DNA of 37,321 nt from an uncultured Pseudomonadota bacterium (GTDB taxonomy: Bacteria; Pseudomonadota; Gammaproteobacteria; Steroidobacterales; Steroidobacteraceae): contig CAIVRI010000047.1 of assembly GCA_903908265.1 (NCBI GenBank), positions 1-37,321 of the forward strand, given 5' to 3'. Shown here piece by piece: positions 34,385-37,321 of the stretch. The position numbers and the translations under genes are program-made. Each line of letters begins with the position of its first letter. The stretch's first letter is position 1. The notes under the pieces were generated by a model that had not been told where the DNA came from, searched no databases, and saw nothing but the letters and a program-made list of their open reading frames with translations.

Positions 34385-35728
34385 TCAAGCGTCGTTGCCG
34401 CCCGTCGCGGCCGGCGCGGGCCGTGTCAGGTAGCGTTCGATTGCCAGTGGGATCAAACCGAGCAACAGGAAGGCGACTCCGACTAGTGCACCGATGCCGG
34501 TATAGGCGATGCTAGACCAGAGCAGACCGGCGGAACTGAGCACGAACACTGCGGGTAGTACGGGGTAGAGCGGCACGGGGAATGCGCCCGCAGCGATGCC
34601 GAAGCGGGCGCGCAAAACAAATAACGACAAGGCCGTGGCGAGGATAAAGAGCCAGAAGACCGGCGCTTCAAACTCGACGATGGACTCAAAGCCGTTGGGC
34701 GTGTAGGCGGCGAGCAGCACCAGCAGCAGCGACAGTACGCTCAGGGCCAGAATGGCGCGTCGTGGTGCCCCGCACGGATGCCAGTGTCCTAACCAGCGAA
34801 AGAGATGCCAGTCTTGGCCGACTGCATAATTGCTGCGCGCACCGAAGAACACGGTCGCACTGATGGCTTTCATGCAACTGAATGCCACGATGGCGCTGAG
34901 CAACGTGCCGGAACGGGTGCCAAAGGCCAGACGAAACAAATCCGCCGCGGGGGCTGTGGAATGGGCAACGCCCGCATGACCGAGGCCCCATAAGTACGCG
35001 GCGTTAATGAGTAGATACAAGAGCGTCACGGTGCCTAGCCCATAGAGCACGCCACGCAGGATGCCATGGCGATTGTCGGCCACTTCGGCCGACACGTAGG
35101 CCGCTTCGTTCCAGCCGCCGTAGGTCAACAGCACGAAGATCAGTGCAAAGCCGAGTCCACCCCCACCGACGGGGCTCGAAACCAGCGTCGGTGCGGTATG
35201 CCCGTGGCCGACGAGTCCGGCAATCACAATCGCGATGACGGTGCCGACCTCGATCAGTGCAAATACGTTCTGGGCGTTACGCGCTGGCCGCACGCCCAGT
35301 GCATTCAGCCCACTGAGCAGCACGATCATCAGCATCGCCCAGACAGTGGGCGAGTGTGGTCCTAGCGGCAGGACTGGGGTCAGATAGTCGCCCAGCGTCA
35401 CCGCAAAGAGCGCGATCGCCGCCGGTAAAATCACGATCGAGCGCGCCCAGGCGTACACGAAGGCCACGTTGTTGCCAAACGCACGACCAATGAAGTGGAA
35501 TTCGCCGCCGAAGCTCGGGTACGAGGTGGCCAGTTCCACATAACACAAGGCGCCGATGATGGAAGCGACGCCACCGGCAATCCAAACAGCCATGATCAGA
35601 CCTGGGCTGGACAGGGCACCGGCGACCAGGGCGGGAGATTTGTAGATACCGGCACCGACAACCGTACCGACGATCAGCGATATGATGTCGATCACGCGTA
35701 GGATGGGTTGTGGCTTGGCGTCCGTCAT
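34385..35728 (-). CDS. APC superfamily amino acid permease
   Basis: This is a 447-residue transporter with about 12 hydrophobic segments. IISLIVGTVVGAGIYKSPALVA is the APC helix-1 signature with the unwound GxGI substrate site, and the helix-6 region GGWNEAAYVSAEVAD is also typical. The frame continues upstream to 36559, but MTDAKPQPILRVIDIISL is the only sensible start. It shares a short 5' overlap with the divergent alpha/beta hydrolase region. The substrate is probably an amino acid or amine. Confidence 0.87.
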   Translation of the reverse strand: MTDAKPQPILRVIDIISLIVGTVVGAGIYKSPALVAGALSSPGLIMAVWIAGGVASIIGALCYVELATSYPSFGGEFHFIGRAFGNNVAFVYAWARSIVILPAAIALFAVTLGDYLTPVLPLGPHSPTVWAMLMIVLLSGLNALGVRPARNAQNVFALIEVGTVIAIVIAGLVGHGHTAPTLVSSPVGGGGLGFALIFVLLTYGGWNEAAYVSAEVADNRHGILRGVLYGLGTVTLLYLLINAAYLWGLGHAGVAHSTAPAADLFRLAFGTRSGTLLSAIVAFSCMKAISATVFFGARSNYAVGQDWHLFRWLGHWHPCGAPRRAILALSVLSLLLVLLAAYTPNGFESIVEFEAPVFWLFILATALSLFVLRARFGIAAGAFPVPLYPVLPAVFVLSSAGLLWSSIAYTGIGALVGVAFLLLGLIPLAIERYLTRPAPAATGGNDA

Positions 35729-35743
35729 CGGGGAGTGTCGCTC

Positions 35744-36634
35744 TTGCAGTGGCGTTGGAAACAACTTCGATGGGTTCTCGTGCGGGCGGCGGTCGTCTGC
35801 GGCCTCGGCTGTGCAGGCAGTACCTCCGCCCATGCGTCGACGATCCAGAACCGCGAGTTTCGCACGTCGGATGGGATCCGGCTGCATTACCTCGAAGCCG
35901 GTCAGGGTGAACCGACGCTCGTGTTTGTGCCGGGCTGGTTGATGCCAGCACGTATTTTTGAAGCCCAACTGGTGGCCTTGTCGGCCCGTCATCGTGTGGT
36001 GGTGCTCGATCCCCGTTCGCAGGGCGAGTCTGAGTTGTACGCAGGCCCGCACACCGCGGTACGGCGTGCTGCTGATATCAGTGAGTTTGTTGCCGAGGTA
36101 AAACCGGTGTCTTTTGTGTTGGTGGGCTGGTCGCTCGGTGTGATGGAAGGGCTCGATTACGTGGAGCGTTTTCGGCCCACCGCACTGCGCGGATTGGTGT
36201 TGGTCGACAACTCCATTGGGGAAGCCTCTCCACCCAAGCCGGCCACCTCGGCATCTACGGTCCAGAAGGTCCCGCAATCCCGGACTGAGCGACTGCGCGC
36301 CTTCGCGCGGGGCCTGTTTGCGCATCCCCCACCGGATGCGCTGCTGCGGCTGGTAGAGGCGTCTGTGCTGCGCGTGCCGGCGGCCGTGGCGGCCGAGTTG
36401 CTGGCCAAGCCTTATTCCCGTGAATACTACAAAAACGCTATCTACCGCGCGCAAGTGCCTGTGCTCTATGCCATTCGGCCGCGCCTTGCCGATCAGGGGG
36501 CGGCGTTGAAGGCACACCTCCCAGAATCGCAGGTGACGCTCTATCCGAACGCGGGGCACGCGCTGTTTGTGGATGAGGCGCTAGATTTTAATGCCGACCT
36601 AGAACGGTTCCTCGACAAACTACCGACCTCCTAA
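35744..36634 (+). CDS. Exported alpha/beta hydrolase
   Basis: This is a protein of about 296 residues. The leader (VLVRAAVVCGLGCAGSTSAHA) is a signal peptide or lipoprotein-like signal. The hydrolase core has FVPGWLMPARIFE (oxyanion region), VVVLDPRSQGESEL, the nucleophile elbow VGWSLGVMEG (GxSxG) and NAGHALFVDEA with the catalytic His. The TTG at 35744 has GGGGAG 8 nt upstream; GTG at 35735 or TTG at 35708 are alternatives. It may be an esterase or lactonase; the substrate is unknown. Divergent from the APC permease with the starts 15 bp apart. Confidence 0.82.
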   Translation: MQWRWKQLRWVLVRAAVVCGLGCAGSTSAHASTIQNREFRTSDGIRLHYLEAGQGEPTLVFVPGWLMPARIFEAQLVALSARHRVVVLDPRSQGESELYAGPHTAVRRAADISEFVAEVKPVSFVLVGWSLGVMEGLDYVERFRPTALRGLVLVDNSIGEASPPKPATSASTVQKVPQSRTERLRAFARGLFAHPPPDALLRLVEASVLRVPAAVAAELLAKPYSREYYKNAIYRAQVPVLYAIRPRLADQGAALKAHLPESQVTLYPNAGHALFVDEALDFNADLERFLDKLPTS

Positions 36635-36724
36635 GGTCTGCGGCTGAGGAGTGGAGCAGCCGTTCGGCAGGCGCGCATGGTTCCGCGCCGGTGCGTGCCG
36701 CACCGGGTGGCGCGGTCGGTGCGC

Positions 36725-36931
36725 CTACTTGCGCGCCGTTCCAAAATGCGGGCAAACCCGTCGGCCACGTCGGCATAGAGGCGGCTACCGGAGTCGGTCA
36801 GGGCGATGGCGCGATGATTGCGGTTGAAAAGACGGGTGTCGATAGCGAACTCCAGACGGCGCGCCGCCTGGCTCACGGCAGGTTGTGTGAGTCCGAGTTC
36901 TGCGGCGGCCTAGGAGAAGGGGGCAAGGCGC
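36725..36931 (-). pseudogene. Fragment of a LysR-type regulator
   Basis: This is a decayed DNA-binding domain of a LysR-family regulator. AAAELGLTQPAVSQAARRLE and LFNRNHRAIALTDSGSRLYADV are unmistakable HTH and wing segments. An in-frame TAG just before AAAELG breaks the N-terminus, and no effector-binding domain follows after ILERR. It abuts the truncated brnT from the other side, so a deletion or rearrangement joined the two remnants. Confidence 0.8.
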
Positions 36932-37084
36932 ACTGCGGATGAACCCCGTTGGTTGCTGGTCGGAAAGATCGACGAGCAGCATCGGTCCGCAATCATGACC
37001 CGGCGCGGCGACAATATTCGGCTAATTTCCGTGAGACGATCACGGGATGAAGAGGCAGCGATATATGAAAGCGAAGACGTTTGA
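36914..37084 (+). pseudogene. 5'-truncated brnT toxin remnant
   Basis: This frame gives ADEPRWLLVGKIDEQHRSA then RGDNIRLISVRRSRDEEAAIYES, the C-terminal half of a BrnT (DUF497) ribonuclease toxin of about 90 residues. A TAG at 36911 ends the open frame upstream and the N-terminal half is missing; only a TTG (36950) could start translation, giving about 44 residues. The last 20 nt overlap the antitoxin start, the gene order normal for brnTA. The toxin is very probably dead. Confidence 0.8.
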
Positions 37085-37304
37085 TCGCAAATTTTATGCT
37101 GGCGAGAAAATCATGGAACACCTTGATCTCAGCAACGCTCGGCGCGCGGGCACAGAGGCGAAGCGGGTCAACGTGGATTGTCCGGCCTGGATGGTGGATT
37201 CCCCCGACCGTGCGGCGCGACGACTCGGCATGACGCGGCAATCGCTGATCAAGCTATGGTTGGCCGACAAGCTGGATCAGTCGGCTGCCGTCACCAACCG
37301 GTAG
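37065..37304 (+). CDS. BrnA-type CopG/RHH antitoxin
   Basis: This is a 79-residue antitoxin of the CopG-like group that partners BrnT. The N-terminal MKAKTFDRKFYAGEKIMEHLDLSNARR is the toxin-contacting tail, and KRVNVDCPAWMV followed by AARRLGMTRQSLIKLWLADKL is the ribbon-helix-helix DNA-binding domain. It would neutralise the toxin and repress its own promoter. The ATG at 37065 fits the family; the ATG at 37047 adds six odd residues. Its partner gene is truncated, so it is now an orphan antitoxin. Confidence 0.85.
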   Translation: MKAKTFDRKFYAGEKIMEHLDLSNARRAGTEAKRVNVDCPAWMVDSPDRAARRLGMTRQSLIKLWLADKLDQSAAVTNR

Positions 37305-37321
37305 CTCTGGCGGCGTTCGAA

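Overview
The window is GC-rich bacterial chromosome with dense coding, many GTG or TTG starts and several 1-4 nt gene overlaps. The family content fits a proteobacterium: a phenylacetyl-CoA pathway in the PaaX/PaaABCDE arrangement, LtaE, FrnE-type DsbA, SCO/SenC, a Tat-exported multicopper oxidase and an outer-membrane barrel protein. A gammaproteobacterium is my best guess; genus cannot be read from this sequence. No rRNA, tRNA, CRISPR array, complete insertion sequence or phage gene was found.

Layout. (1) 1-7103: mixed housekeeping and envelope genes: a DUF3429 membrane protein, a large secreted protein with three C-terminal ASH/choice-of-anchor-D type Ig repeats, an anchored protein of unknown function, a MAPEG protein, a NUDT19-like Nudix hydrolase and a hot-dog thioesterase. 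(2) 7145-18439: the phenylacetate catabolon. paaX, a DUF2891 gene and a TauE/SafE permease run leftward, while paaA-B-C-D-E-G-I-Z-K runs rightward. Between them is a near-perfect 14-bp inverted repeat, the likely PaaX operator. The run covers activation (PaaK), ring epoxidation (PaaABCDE), isomerisation (PaaG), ring opening and oxidation (PaaZ) and rescue (PaaI). The beta-oxidation genes paaF, paaH and paaJ are absent here and must be supplied elsewhere. (3) 18487-19160: a decayed CurA-like oxidoreductase pseudogene.

(4) 19238-22736: a roughly 1000-residue exported protein that combines an HETTH metallopeptidase-like domain, a PD40-like propeller and a predicted outer-membrane barrel, followed by a small Ala-rich lipoprotein whose best start codon is ATC. 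A diverged direct repeat lies upstream of both genes. (5) 23009-26875: the most unusual block, a tight five-gene copper locus: a lipoprotein fusing a type-1 cupredoxin to a NosD-like beta-helix, two tandem paralogous small membrane proteins, a Tat-dependent two-domain multicopper oxidase and a SCO copper chaperone. It looks like a self-contained periplasmic copper redox unit and is my main candidate for an undescribed system. (6) 27094-28176: a GT2 glycosyltransferase with a TPR-like tail.

(7) 28207-32248: an overlapping leftward operon of an exported YtcJ-type amidohydrolase, a hydroxylysine-kinase-like APH kinase and an AGXT2L-like PLP phospho-lyase. The last two together match the kinase/phospho-lyase logic known for hydroxylysine and phosphoethanolamine. 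(8) 32459-36634: threonine aldolase, FrnE-type DsbA, an APC permease and an exported alpha/beta hydrolase. (9) 36640-37304: a decay zone with a broken LysR regulator abutting a 5'-truncated brnT toxin, followed by an intact brnA-type antitoxin.
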